NCBI GenBank assembly: GCA_947505245.1
Contig: CANNIZ010000007.1
Coordinates: forward strand, 83,672-147,671
From: Pseudomonadota bacterium
Lineage (GTDB): Bacteria > Myxococcota_A > UBA796 > GCA-2862545
Reading direction: 5' to 3'
Length of the DNA: 64,000 nucleotides
A program made the translations under genes and the position numbers. Under the pieces are notes generated by a model that worked only from the letters and a program-made list of their open reading frames with translations, was not told the origin of the DNA and searched no databases. Below are positions 56,509-64,000 of the stretch, one piece after another (the stretch's first letter is position 1; every line of letters begins with the position of its first letter).

Positions 56509-58458
56509 GTGGGACACATCGCCATCCTCTGGCATCTGCATCAGCCCGATTACCGGGATCCGGCCTCCGGACGCCCGATGTCGCCCTGGGTAAGACTGCA
56601 CGCTCTACGCGGGTACCGGGACCTGTGCGCCGACATCGTGCGCGACGAGGTGCCGTGCACAGTGAACGTCGTGCCTTCGCTGCTCGATCAGCTCGACTGG
56701 TACGCCAATGGCGGCGACGATCCGCACGCGGAGCTTGTCGCGCGGTCCGCGGACGTGCTCGCGCCGCCCGAGATCGCGGAGATCCGATCCACCTTCGTCG
56801 CCGGCAATCACGCGATGATCGCCGCCTCGCCCCACTGGGCACGGCTGGCCGCGCGCGTACGCGGCGGCGATCTGCTCGACATCGCCGACCTGCGGGATGT
56901 GCAGGTGTGGTCGGTGCTCGCGTGGTTCGGCTCCACCGCGCGCCGCGACTTTCCGGTGCTCGACGCGTTGCGCGCGAAGGGCATGGGCTTCTCGGAGGAC
57001 GACAAACACGCGATGATCGCGGTCACTCGGGCGATCTTCGCCGAGTACCCGAAGCGGTTCGCGGACGTCGCAAAGGTGGGCTCGCTGTCGACGAGCCCGT
57101 ACTTTCACCCGATTTTGCCGCTCCTCGTGAACACCGCCCACGCCCGTCGTTGCCTGCCGCACCTCTCCGACGAAGACGACGCCGGATTCGCGTTCCCCGA
57201 TGACGCGCGGCTCCAGTGCGCGCGGGCCCGCGAGCGCGTCGGAAAGATCACGGGAACACCGCCGATCGGCCTGTGGCCGAGCGAAGGTTCGGTAAGCCCC
57301 GAGGTCGTCGAGATCGCGGCGTCCGTCGGGTTCCGGTGGCTTTGCAGCGACGAAGGTGTGCTCGCCCGCAGCGACGGCGACCGCGCCACTCGCGCCGGCG
57401 GCTGGGACCTTGGTCACGGCATGACGGGGTTCTTCCGCGATCATGAGCTGTCGGATCGCATCGGCTTCGACGCGCCGCGCCACCCGCCCGGGCCGTTCGC
57501 GAACACGCTCGTAAAAGACGCCCTCGCGCGCTCCCGCGGGGGGACGACCGTAATCGCCCTGGACGGTGAGAACCCGTGGGAGGCCCACGCCGACGCGGGC
57601 CACGCGTTCCGAGAGGCGTTCCACAGGGCGCTGCGCGGGCACGCGATCACGCTCGACGACGCCTCGAAGGAGCCTTCCGTCGGCCGCGTTCGCCGCCTGC
57701 ACACCGGGTCCTGGATCCGCGCGGACTTCGGGATCTGGTACGGCCACGAAGACGATCGACGCGCGTGGAGGCTGCTCGCGGACGTTCGCAAGGCGATCGC
57801 CGCCGCCCCGCCCGAACGGCGCGCCGCGGCCCTCGAACGCGTCCTTCCCGCCGAGGGGTCCGACTGGACGTGGTGGTACGGCGACGACTTCGACACGCCG
57901 TTCCTCGCAGCCTTCGACGCCGCGTTTCGCAGCCACCTGCGCGCCGCCTGGCAGGCGCTCGGCAAGGAGCCGCCCGCGGTCCTCGACAGGCCCGTGTCCG
58001 AGCGCGTCCTCGGGGCCGCCGATGCCGACGTGACCTTGCCGCGCCTGCACGTGACGGCGCGCCTCGAATCCGACCCCTCCTGGGCACGGTGGATCGGCGC
58101 CGGTCGCCTCGTCCCCCGGCGCGGCTCCGCGATGGCGCACGGGGAGCCCGTCGTCGAAGACGTGTACTTCGGCCTCGACGACGAAGACGCGTGCTGGCTG
58201 TGGCTCCGGTTCACAGGACCCCGCCCGGCCGGCGAGTCCTGGCACCTCGAGGTGGACGAGCGCCCCATCGACATCGCGATCGGCGAACTGCAGCCCGACG
58301 CGATCGCCCGGCCCCACGCGATCGTGGTGCGCGTCCGCGACCACACCGCGCGTTTGCAGCTCGTCGTGGAGGGCGGGGGGGTACGCGTGCCCGCGCACGG
58401 CAGCGCCAACCTGCCGATTCACCAGCTCCCCGCGCACGGCGTCGGCTGGCTGGTGTAG
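56509..58458 (+). CDS. Glycoside hydrolase family 57 protein, active-site intact
   Basis: 649 residues from GTG 56509 (GGGGGTAGGA upstream). GH57 conserved regions are present: LWHLHQPDYRD (region I, 7-16), IGLWPSEGSVSPEVV (catalytic Glu about 258) and IALDGENPWE (about 350). The C-terminal 200 residues are beta-rich. GH57 members act on alpha-glucans (amylases, branching enzymes, glucanotransferases). Cytoplasmic, no signal. A second GH57 gene follows 43 bp downstream. Confidence 0.88.
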   Translation: MGHIAILWHLHQPDYRDPASGRPMSPWVRLHALRGYRDLCADIVRDEVPCTVNVVPSLLDQLDWYANGGDDPHAELVARSADVLAPPEIAEIRSTFVAGNHAMIAASPHWARLAARVRGGDLLDIADLRDVQVWSVLAWFGSTARRDFPVLDALRAKGMGFSEDDKHAMIAVTRAIFAEYPKRFADVAKVGSLSTSPYFHPILPLLVNTAHARRCLPHLSDEDDAGFAFPDDARLQCARARERVGKITGTPPIGLWPSEGSVSPEVVEIAASVGFRWLCSDEGVLARSDGDRATRAGGWDLGHGMTGFFRDHELSDRIGFDAPRHPPGPFANTLVKDALARSRGGTTVIALDGENPWEAHADAGHAFREAFHRALRGHAITLDDASKEPSVGRVRRLHTGSWIRADFGIWYGHEDDRRAWRLLADVRKAIAAAPPERRAAALERVLPAEGSDWTWWYGDDFDTPFLAAFDAAFRSHLRAAWQALGKEPPAVLDRPVSERVLGAADADVTLPRLHVTARLESDPSWARWIGAGRLVPRRGSAMAHGEPVVEDVYFGLDDEDACWLWLRFTGPRPAGESWHLEVDERPIDIAIGELQPDAIARPHAIVVRVRDHTARLQLVVEGGGVRVPAHGSANLPIHQLPAHGVGWLV

Positions 58459-58501
58459 GCTTCCCCAGCTGTCCGACCGTCGGTCGGGTAGCGGAGGGCC
58501 C

Positions 58502-60577
58502 GTGGCCGACCGCGTCGTCGTAATCCTGCACCTGGGCATGGCGCCCGGGACCCAGCCTTCCGATGCAGACTTCTGGTGGCGAGAGTGCTTCCAGCCGCTG
58601 ATCGGCGCGGCGCACCACACGCCCAACGTCCGGATGGGCCTGGTGCTCGCGGGCGAGATCGTCGAAGAATTCGAGCAGCGTCGCCCGGAGGGCATCGAGT
58701 GGCTGCGCGGGCTGGTCGACAAGGGGCAGGTCGAGCTCGTCGGCACCGCGCTCCACGAGCCGGTGTTGTCGGCCGTTCCCGAACGCGACGCGATCGGCCA
58801 GATCCACGCCCACGCGACGCTCGTAAAGCGCGTGTTCGGCGTGCGCCCCACCGGCTGCTGGCTTCCGCACGGGGTGTGGGACCCGTGCGTTCCGCGCATC
58901 ATCGCGCAGGCCGGCATGGCGTACACGTTCGTCGAAGACCGCCTGGTCGCCAGCGTCGTGCCCGAGGGGGAGTCGACGAGCGGCGTGTACCGCGCAGAAC
59001 GCGAAGGGAACGTCGTCGCCGTGTTCGCGACGGACTCCCGCGTCCGCGAGGCCGCCCCCGAGGCGAGCGTCCGGCAGGTGCTCGGTCACCTCGAGCGCAA
59101 CGCGAAGCGCGGCAATTCCCTGCAGGTCGTGGCGCTGCAAGCGAACCGGTTCTCGAACAAGCGGGACCAGTCGTGGCTGGCGACCTGGCTGCACGGGCTC
59201 GGCCAGGTGGAGACCGGCCTGCGGACGCAGCTCCCGTCGGACGCCGTCCGCGAAGGGCCCACCCGGCGCCGGATCTACCTCACGTCCGGGGCGCCGCGCG
59301 ACCAGCAGGTCCCCTGGGAGCGTTGCCTGCTGCGCTACGAGGAGTCGAACCGCCTCCACAAGCGCATGGTGCGCGTGTCTCAGCTCGTCGAACGACTCGG
59401 TTCGATGGTGAAGGACGGGGACGCTGGCGGCTACCGACCCGACCCGAGTCAGCTCGTACAGGCCAACCGCTACCTCTACCGCGCGCAGGCGGCGCCGGTG
59501 TTCATGCACGGGCCGCACCCGGGCATCTACGATCCGCGTCTGCGGCAGCTCGCCTGGCGGGACCTGCTCCGCGCGGAACGCGTCGCGATGGACGCGATGC
59601 GCATCGACGAGCGCGTGATCGTCGAGACCACCGACGTCGACTGCGACGGGCACGACGACATCGTCCTGCGCACACCTGGCGTCGTCGCCGTGGTCGATCG
59701 GGTACACTCCGCCGGCTTGATCGAGCTTTCGATCCCGGCGATCGCGCGCAACCTCGTGGACACGCTCACCCGCAAGGAGGAGCCCTACCACGCCCAGCTC
59801 GGCGGAATCGAAGGCGACGACTTCGTCACCGAAGACGCTCCCACGCGAGCCGCCGACGGGCTCGACGACGAGGCAACACTCGGCTCTGTCGACAAGAAGT
59901 GGCTCGAAGCCGTAGAGATGCGCGAGCTCACCCGCGCGCTCGCGTTCGACAAGCAGCCCCGCGTCAGCTTCGTCGAGCACCTGATCGGACCTGACGTCAC
60001 CGTGCATGATCTTCAGCGCGGCACGTTCAAGCCGCTCGCAAAAGGCCTTCGCGAGGTCCCGTGGACGCTCGTCTCGGCGGAGCGGCACGGCGAAGACAGC
60101 GTCCGCGCGTTGCTCTACGGGGACGGCACGATCGAGGAGCCCGGCACCGAAGGGCACGAGATCCGCGTCCACAAGCGGTACACCGTGTACCGCGAGCCGA
60201 TGATCGACGTCCGCATCGAGGTGTTGAATCGCAGCCACGCGCCGCTGCGAACGCGCCTCGCGCTCGAGCTCGACCTCGCGCCCGCCGGCAGCGGTGACGC
60301 CCTGTTCCTGGTCGCCGGAAAGGAGCGCCGCAGCGCCACGCTCGTCGGCGACCTCGGTGAGCGCGAGGCCGTCTCACTCGAAGCGCACGACCTGGCCCTG
60401 CACCTCACCTGCAAGCGCGCCGCGCGGGTGTGGCACTACCCGATCGAGACCGTCCACCAGGACGGCGCCCGGCTGGTGAAGGGCCACCAGGGCGTGTGCG
60501 TGGTGCTGGTGTGGCCGATCGAGCTGTTCGCCGAAGAGAAGATCCGGTTCGAGGTCCGGCTCGCCGCCGAGGTTTAG
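58502..60577 (+). CDS. GH57/4-alpha-glucanotransferase-like protein lacking catalytic residues
   Basis: 691 residues from GTG 58502 (GCGGAGGG upstream). The fold is that of T. litoralis-type 4-alpha-glucanotransferases, including the DUF1925/DUF1926-like C-terminal beta domains (MIDVRIEVLNRSHAPLRTRL, VWPIELFAEEKIRFEVRL). The nucleophile motif WLTERVWxP reads WLPHGVWDP here (Glu to His), the HxHQP start reads LHLGMAPG, and the DDGEKFG acid region is replaced by LQANRFSNK. So it is probably a pseudoenzyme: a glucan-binding or regulatory partner of the active GH57 upstream. Confidence 0.82.
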   Translation: MADRVVVILHLGMAPGTQPSDADFWWRECFQPLIGAAHHTPNVRMGLVLAGEIVEEFEQRRPEGIEWLRGLVDKGQVELVGTALHEPVLSAVPERDAIGQIHAHATLVKRVFGVRPTGCWLPHGVWDPCVPRIIAQAGMAYTFVEDRLVASVVPEGESTSGVYRAEREGNVVAVFATDSRVREAAPEASVRQVLGHLERNAKRGNSLQVVALQANRFSNKRDQSWLATWLHGLGQVETGLRTQLPSDAVREGPTRRRIYLTSGAPRDQQVPWERCLLRYEESNRLHKRMVRVSQLVERLGSMVKDGDAGGYRPDPSQLVQANRYLYRAQAAPVFMHGPHPGIYDPRLRQLAWRDLLRAERVAMDAMRIDERVIVETTDVDCDGHDDIVLRTPGVVAVVDRVHSAGLIELSIPAIARNLVDTLTRKEEPYHAQLGGIEGDDFVTEDAPTRAADGLDDEATLGSVDKKWLEAVEMRELTRALAFDKQPRVSFVEHLIGPDVTVHDLQRGTFKPLAKGLREVPWTLVSAERHGEDSVRALLYGDGTIEEPGTEGHEIRVHKRYTVYREPMIDVRIEVLNRSHAPLRTRLALELDLAPAGSGDALFLVAGKERRSATLVGDLGEREAVSLEAHDLALHLTCKRAARVWHYPIETVHQDGARLVKGHQGVCVVLVWPIELFAEEKIRFEVRLAAEV

Positions 60578-60591
60578 TCAGCCGATCCGCT

Positions 60592-61806
60592 CTAGCCCGC
60601 GAGGCCCGCCGCGATGCCGTTGGCGAGCGCCGTCACGTTGTCCTGCTCGACGAACACCACGACCGCGCGCGACTGTCCGTACACCTCACGCGCGGCCGCG
60701 TCGGCCGCCACGCCCCACAGCGCGACCACGTCGGTTCGGAGCACGTCCTGTTCGGCCTCAGCGCGACCGCGCGGTGAGCCGGGGAGCAGCTTCACTTCGA
60801 GGCGCGCGTCAAGATGCGCGCGCAGGAGCTTGTGCCACGCCGGGCGCCCGCCGACGAACAGCACCCGACGCAGACCCGCCATCATCAGGGAATCGCCGAT
60901 GCGGGCGATCGCCTTCATGGCAGCGGCCCCATCGGCCACCTCGGCTCGCTCGGGCGCGACGGTGACGGCTGCGGCGCCGATGCCGACCGGCGCGTCGCCC
61001 GCGACCAGGACGAGCCGATCGCGCAGGAAGCGCTCGACAAGATCGGCGTCGTCGACCTTGAGGCGCACGAGCAGATCGCCGAGCAGGCGGGCGGACGCGA
61101 GCGCACCGACGGCCCGCTCACACTCGTCCAGGCCGCGAAGGCCGCGGTTGGTGAGCAGGTCCGCGAGCGTGGTGCCGGTACTGGAAGTGGGCCGCGCGAC
61201 GGACCGATCGCGCGCGAGGTCTTCGCGCTCCCGGGCCACGGCTTCGCGGGCCCGCGCGACGCTGACGCGCTCTTCCGCGAGCGTCGCCCACTCCGCCGCG
61301 AGGCGGTCGCGTTCGCTCTGCATCGCGAGATCGCGCTCGGCGACCTGACGCACCTCGCGCCGCACCATGTCGCGCTCGGCGTCCACCGCCGAACGCTCCG
61401 CGTCCACCGCCGAACGCATCGCTGACGCGACCCGCACGTCCTCGTGAGGCTTCACGGTGGGCTGCGCGGTTGGCTTTGCGGGCTCCGGCGACCGGGCCGG
61501 GGCCGGGACGCGACGGTCCGGCTCGGTACGGCCGACGCGCACGACGCCCGGCACGAGCCGCGACATCAGGTCCCCACCAACAATCACCGGCTCCGCAGCC
61601 CGGTTTTCCGCGCGCGAGGCAGCGGCCGCGATCGCGACAGGCTGGACGCGTTCACGAACCGCTCGACGCACGGCCTCCACCATCGCGTCAGGCAGCATGT
61701 CGTCTGCCGACCGATACCGATCGAACCCGATGGCGTGCAGCAGGCCAAGGACCTCGTCTGCAGACCGATTGAGCTCGCGCGCGAGCTTCCGTACGCGCAC
61801 CGCCAT
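60592..61806 (-). CDS. IF2_N / coiled-coil / DUF2325-like fusion protein
   Basis: 404 residues from ATG 61806 (GGGAGG six bases upstream). Residues 1-50 are an IF2_N-type helical domain (VRVRKLARELNRSADEVLGL), residues about 120-210 a long charged coiled coil with an RSAVDAE direct repeat, and residues about 320-404 resemble DUF2325: RVLFVGGRPAWHKLLRAH, RTDVVALWGVAADAAAREVY. The combination is unusual; DUF2325 proteins are of unknown function. Lies 60 bp after ssb, same strand. Confidence 0.72.
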   Translation of the reverse strand: MAVRVRKLARELNRSADEVLGLLHAIGFDRYRSADDMLPDAMVEAVRRAVRERVQPVAIAAAASRAENRAAEPVIVGGDLMSRLVPGVVRVGRTEPDRRVPAPARSPEPAKPTAQPTVKPHEDVRVASAMRSAVDAERSAVDAERDMVRREVRQVAERDLAMQSERDRLAAEWATLAEERVSVARAREAVAREREDLARDRSVARPTSSTGTTLADLLTNRGLRGLDECERAVGALASARLLGDLLVRLKVDDADLVERFLRDRLVLVAGDAPVGIGAAAVTVAPERAEVADGAAAMKAIARIGDSLMMAGLRRVLFVGGRPAWHKLLRAHLDARLEVKLLPGSPRGRAEAEQDVLRTDVVALWGVAADAAAREVYGQSRAVVVFVEQDNVTALANGIAAGLAG

Positions 61807-61866
61807 GCACACCTCCCGCCGGTCCTAACCCACACCGACGGGAGATGCGCGTTGCGCGCGACGATG

Positions 61867-62262
61867 TCAGGCTGAGGCCGCTTCGACGCCGTCGACAACC
61901 CCGATCGCAGGCCCCCGCGCGTCGCCCGAGGACCGCCCTTCTGCGAGCATACCGACGCGATCGGCGTACACCTTGGCGGACCACCGCTTTCCGTTGTCCT
62001 TGTCCTGCCACGTCTCGTAGTGGACCTCGCCCTCGATCGACACGATCGAGCCCTTCTTGCAGTACTTGCCGACGTACTCGGCGTCCTTGCCGAAGCACTT
62101 TACCTGGTGCCAGTCCGTCTCCTCGACCCACTTGTCGCCGTCCTTGCGGTTCCGGTTCGTAGCGACCGCGAGCACCGTCCAGTGGGTGCCGTTCTGGGCG
62201 AGCTTCATTTCGGGGTCGCGGCCAAGGCGGCCGATCAGGGTGATTTTGTTCATGGTGCGCAT
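61867..62262 (-). CDS. ssb: Single-stranded DNA-binding protein
   Basis: 131 residues from ATG 62262, which has AAGGAG 6 bases upstream; the ATG at 62253 is 15 bases away. OB-fold landmarks: MNKITLIGRLGRDPEMK, THWTVLAVATNRN, DWHQVKCFGKDAE, GSIVSIEGEVHYETW. It ends VVDGVEAASA, lacking the acidic DDDIPF-type tip that recruits repair and replication partners, so it may be a special-purpose paralogue. The leader holds two hairpins and the promoter carries operator-like sites. Confidence 0.92.
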   Translation of the reverse strand: MRTMNKITLIGRLGRDPEMKLAQNGTHWTVLAVATNRNRKDGDKWVEETDWHQVKCFGKDAEYVGKYCKKGSIVSIEGEVHYETWQDKDNGKRWSAKVYADRVGMLAEGRSSGDARGPAIGVVDGVEAASA

Positions 62263-62278
62263 TTGATTCTCCTTGTTC

Positions 62279-62336
62279 GTGTCCGTTCATTCGGACACCC
62301 AGGCCCAAAGCACGCTCCGTGCCAGCGAAAGCTGGC
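62279..62336 (-). promoter_or_regulatory. Structured 5' leader of ssb with two hairpins
   Basis: Perfect inverted repeats GTGTCCG/CGGACAC (62279-62285, 62292-62298; loop TTCATT) and GCCAGC/GCTGGC (62321-62326, 62331-62336; 4-base loop GAAA on the plus strand) lie between the ssb promoter and its ribosome-binding site. They may control ssb translation or mRNA life; nothing coding is in this stretch. Confidence 0.6.
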
Positions 62337-62344
62337 GTTTGTTC

Positions 62345-62375
62345 ATTATCCGACGGACGTCGGTCGACGGAAGTC
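62345..62375 (-). promoter_or_regulatory. ssb promoter with two GACGGACGTC-type sites
   Basis: On the minus strand GATAAT (62350-62345) is a good -10; a weak TTCCGT -35 lies 16 bp upstream. Between and over them are GACGGACGTC (62352-62361) and GACGGAAGTC (62366-62375). The first site ends one base before the -10. Confidence 0.6.
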
Positions 62376-62419
62376 CTGACGGTCCACCCTGGGACAAGCC
62401 CGGTACCGCCGCTTCAGGG

Positions 62420-62448
62420 GTGACGGACGTCGACGGACGTCATAGATT
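62420..62448 (+). promoter_or_regulatory. maeB promoter with two abutting GACGGACGTC sites
   Basis: GTGACG (62420-62425), 17-bp spacer, TAGATT (62443-62448), 22 bp before the maeB TTG start. Two perfect GACGGACGTC copies (62422-62431 and 62432-62441) cover the -35 and spacer, ending one base before the -10. This suggests a repressor shared with the divergent ssb promoter. Confidence 0.6.
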
Positions 62449-62469
62449 GCCCTCCCCCGGGAGGCACCC

Positions 62470-64000
62470 TTGTCCAACTCGCATGTTGCTGACGGCCCGC
62501 TCGCCTACCACGAGCTCCCCCGGCCTGGAAAGATCGAGGTCGTCGCCACCAAGGCGCTCGCGACGCAGCGCGATCTCTCGCTCGCGTACACGCCGGGTGT
62601 GGCCGAGCCGTGTATGGCCATCTACCACAACCCTGACGACGTCTATCGCTACACCGCGAAGGGAAACCTCGTCGCGGTCGTAACGAACGGCACCGCCGTG
62701 CTCGGACTCGGCAACATCGGCCCCCTCGCCGGCAAGCCGGTCATGGAGGGCAAGGGAAACCTGTTCAAGAAGTTCGCCGACATCGACGTGTTCGACATCG
62801 AGCTCGACGCGCACACGGTCGACGAGATGGTCGCGGCCGTGAAGGCGATCGCGCCGACGTTCGGCGGCATCAACCTCGAAGACATCAAAGCGCCCGAGTG
62901 CTTCGAGGTGGAGCGTCGGCTCCAGGAAGAGCTCGACATCCCCGTGTTCCACGACGACCAGCACGGCACCGCGATCATCAGCGCCGCCGCGTTGCTCAAC
63001 TCGGTCGAGCTCACCGGCCGCAAGCTCGAGACGGTGAAGATCGTGTTCTCGGGCGCCGGAGCAGCCGCGATCGCGTGCGCGAACCTGTACATCGCGCTCG
63101 GCGCGCAGGTCGAGAACATCGTGTTGTGCGACACGAAGGGCGTCGTCCACGTCGATCGCGCGGACCTGAACGCCCAGAAGCGGGTGTTCGCCACGCGGCG
63201 GTCGATTCGCACCCTCGCCGACGCGCTCGTCGACGCCGACGTGTTCGTCGGCCTGTCCGTCGCCAACGCGCTGACGCCCGCGATGATCATGCCGATGGCG
63301 AAGAGCCCGATCATCTTCGCGATGGCCAACCCCGACCCTGAAATCCCGTTCGCCGTCGCCCGCGAGGCGCGCCCCGACGCGATCGTGGCTACCGGCCGCA
63401 GCGACAACCCGAACCAGGTGAACAACGTCCTCGGCTTCCCGTTCGTGTTTCGCGGCGCGCTCGACTGCCGCGCGCGCAAGGTCACCGAGGAGATGAAGCT
63501 CGCCGCCACCCGTGCGATCGCCGCCCTCGCCCGCGAAGACGTGCCGGACTCCGTGCTCCGCGCGTACGGACTACACGAGCTGCGGTTCGGGCCCGACTAC
63601 ATCATCCCGAAGCCCTTCGACCCGCGGGTGCTCGTGTGGGTAGCACCGGCCGTCGCCGAGGCCGCCGCCCAGAGCGGCGTCGCGCGCATCCCCATCAAGG
63701 ACCTCGACGCGTACCGCGAGCACCTCTGGCAGCTGGTTCAGCGCGCCCGGGGCCTGATGTACCCGCTCATCTCCCGCGCGCGCGCGTCCAACACCAAGCG
63801 CATCGCGCTCACCGATGGCGCGTCCCCGTCCGTGCTTCGCGCCGCTCAGATCCTCGTCGACGAGAAGATCTGCACCCCCGTCCTCGTCGGTCAGAAGTCC
63901 CAGATCGAAGCCAGCGCAAAGGAGCTGGGCATCCACCTCGCCGGCATCGAGATCGAGCAGATCGAGGAGGGTGCGCGGTTCGACGCGATGGCCGCGGCCC
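62470..64000 (+). CDS. maeB: NADP-dependent malic enzyme with phosphotransacetylase-like domain (3' end outside window)
   Basis: 510 residues seen. TTG start with GGGAGG six bases upstream gives [20 protein letters not shown]. Malic-enzyme domain: [11 protein letters not shown] (catalytic Tyr), [19 protein letters not shown] (catalytic Lys), [10 protein letters not shown] (metal), [11 protein letters not shown] and the nucleotide loop [10 protein letters not shown]. From about residue 430 the PTA-like domain begins ([20 protein letters not shown]). Converts malate to pyruvate and CO2 with NADP; the PTA domain senses acetyl-CoA in MaeB. The rest lies past base 64000. Confidence 0.95.
   Translation, partial: MSNSHVADGPLAYHELPRPGKIEVVATKALATQRDLSLAYTPGVAEPCMAIYHNPDDVYRYTAKGNLVAVVTNGTAVLGLGNIGPLAGKPVMEGKGNLFKKFADIDVFDIELDAHTVDEMVAAVKAIAPTFGGINLEDIKAPECFEVERRLQEELDIPVFHDDQHGTAIISAAALLNSVELTGRKLETVKIVFSGAGAAAIACANLYIALGAQVENIVLCDTKGVVHVDRADLNAQKRVFATRRSIRTLADALVDADVFVGLSVANALTPAMIMPMAKSPIIFAMANPDPEIPFAVAREARPDAIVATGRSDNPNQVNNVLGFPFVFRGALDCRARKVTEEMKLAATRAIAALAREDVPDSVLRAYGLHELRFGPDYIIPKPFDPRVLVWVAPAVAEAAAQSGVARIPIKDLDAYREHLWQLVQRARGLMYPLISRARASNTKRIALTDGASPSVLRAAQILVDEKICTPVLVGQKSQIEASAKELGIHLAGIEIEQIEEGARFDAMAAA

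Overview
This window comes from a very GC-rich Gram-negative bacterium, most likely a member of the Myxococcota or a related deltaproteobacterial lineage. The pointers are: many secreted proteins with MopE-type Asp-rich repeats; two proteins ending in a Cys-rich motif plus hydrophobic helix plus Arg tail, like MYXO-CTERM; a membrane Ser/Thr kinase; numerous lipoproteins; an oleABCD hydrocarbon cluster; and lipopolysaccharide genes (lptB, lptA-like, kdsB). The taxonomic call is inference from gene content. No ribosomal RNA, transposase, CRISPR array or prophage was seen.

Layout. 0-2.9 kb: the tail of an unknown membrane protein and a flotillin gene cut near its end by an in-frame TAG. 3.1-8.7 kb: a branched-chain amino-acid ABC transporter (livF, livG, livM, livH on the minus strand), separated from its binding protein by a TfoX-like gene and a palindromic repeat cluster. 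8.7-14 kb: an unknown membrane protein, a beta-propeller lipoprotein, a TPR protein and two small Flp pilins. 14-18.6 kb: oleDCBA, read as oleA-oleB-oleC-oleD. 18.7-30.1 kb: envelope and secreted proteins, namely a rhomboid protease, a frameshifted endonuclease/phosphatase-fold lipoprotein, a His/Asp/Gly-tailed protein, a Kelch-metallopeptidase lipoprotein whose start lies behind an 8-bp tandem repeat, a sorting-signal protein, an NlpC/CHAP-YARHG protein and two paralogous lipoproteins. 30.2-36.7 kb: a zinc-ribbon membrane protein, an alpha/alpha-toroid membrane protein, zinc-independent S14, an S9 peptidase and a PmbA-like protein. 36.7-46.2 kb: a conserved minus-strand block kdsB-pyrG-lptA-like // lptB-adk-kinase, with two plus-strand P-loop ATPase genes lodged between lptA-like and lptB. 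46.2-54.4 kb: small lipoproteins, tRNA-Ala(GGC), arginase, a four-gene set ending in a double-HTH protein with an H1-like tail, and a ten-repeat MopE protein. 54.6-64 kb: a WD40-type protein, two GH57 proteins (the second apparently without catalytic residues), an IF2_N/coiled-coil/DUF2325 fusion, ssb and the start of maeB.

How the genes work together. LivK-like/LivHMGF form one uptake system. OleA-D form one pathway joining two fatty acyl chains into a long-chain olefin. KdsB (with CTP from PyrG), the LptA-like protein and LptB all serve lipopolysaccharide synthesis and export. Many neighbours are translationally coupled by ATGA, GTGA or CTGA overlaps, which helps to fix starts, including likely CTG starts.

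Most unusual points: (1) seven GTCCTCGC repeats between a good ribosome-binding site/ATG and a lipoprotein signal peptide place the metallopeptidase out of frame, and removing one unit restores a textbook signal, so this looks like a phase-variable contingency locus; (2) the ATPase pair inside the lpt block; (3) a palindromic repeat family between convergent genes at 7.2 and 54.4 kb; (4) GACGGACGTC sites placed next to both -10 boxes of the divergent ssb/maeB promoters; (5) a GH57 paralogue without catalytic residues; (6) the amber codon in flotillin.
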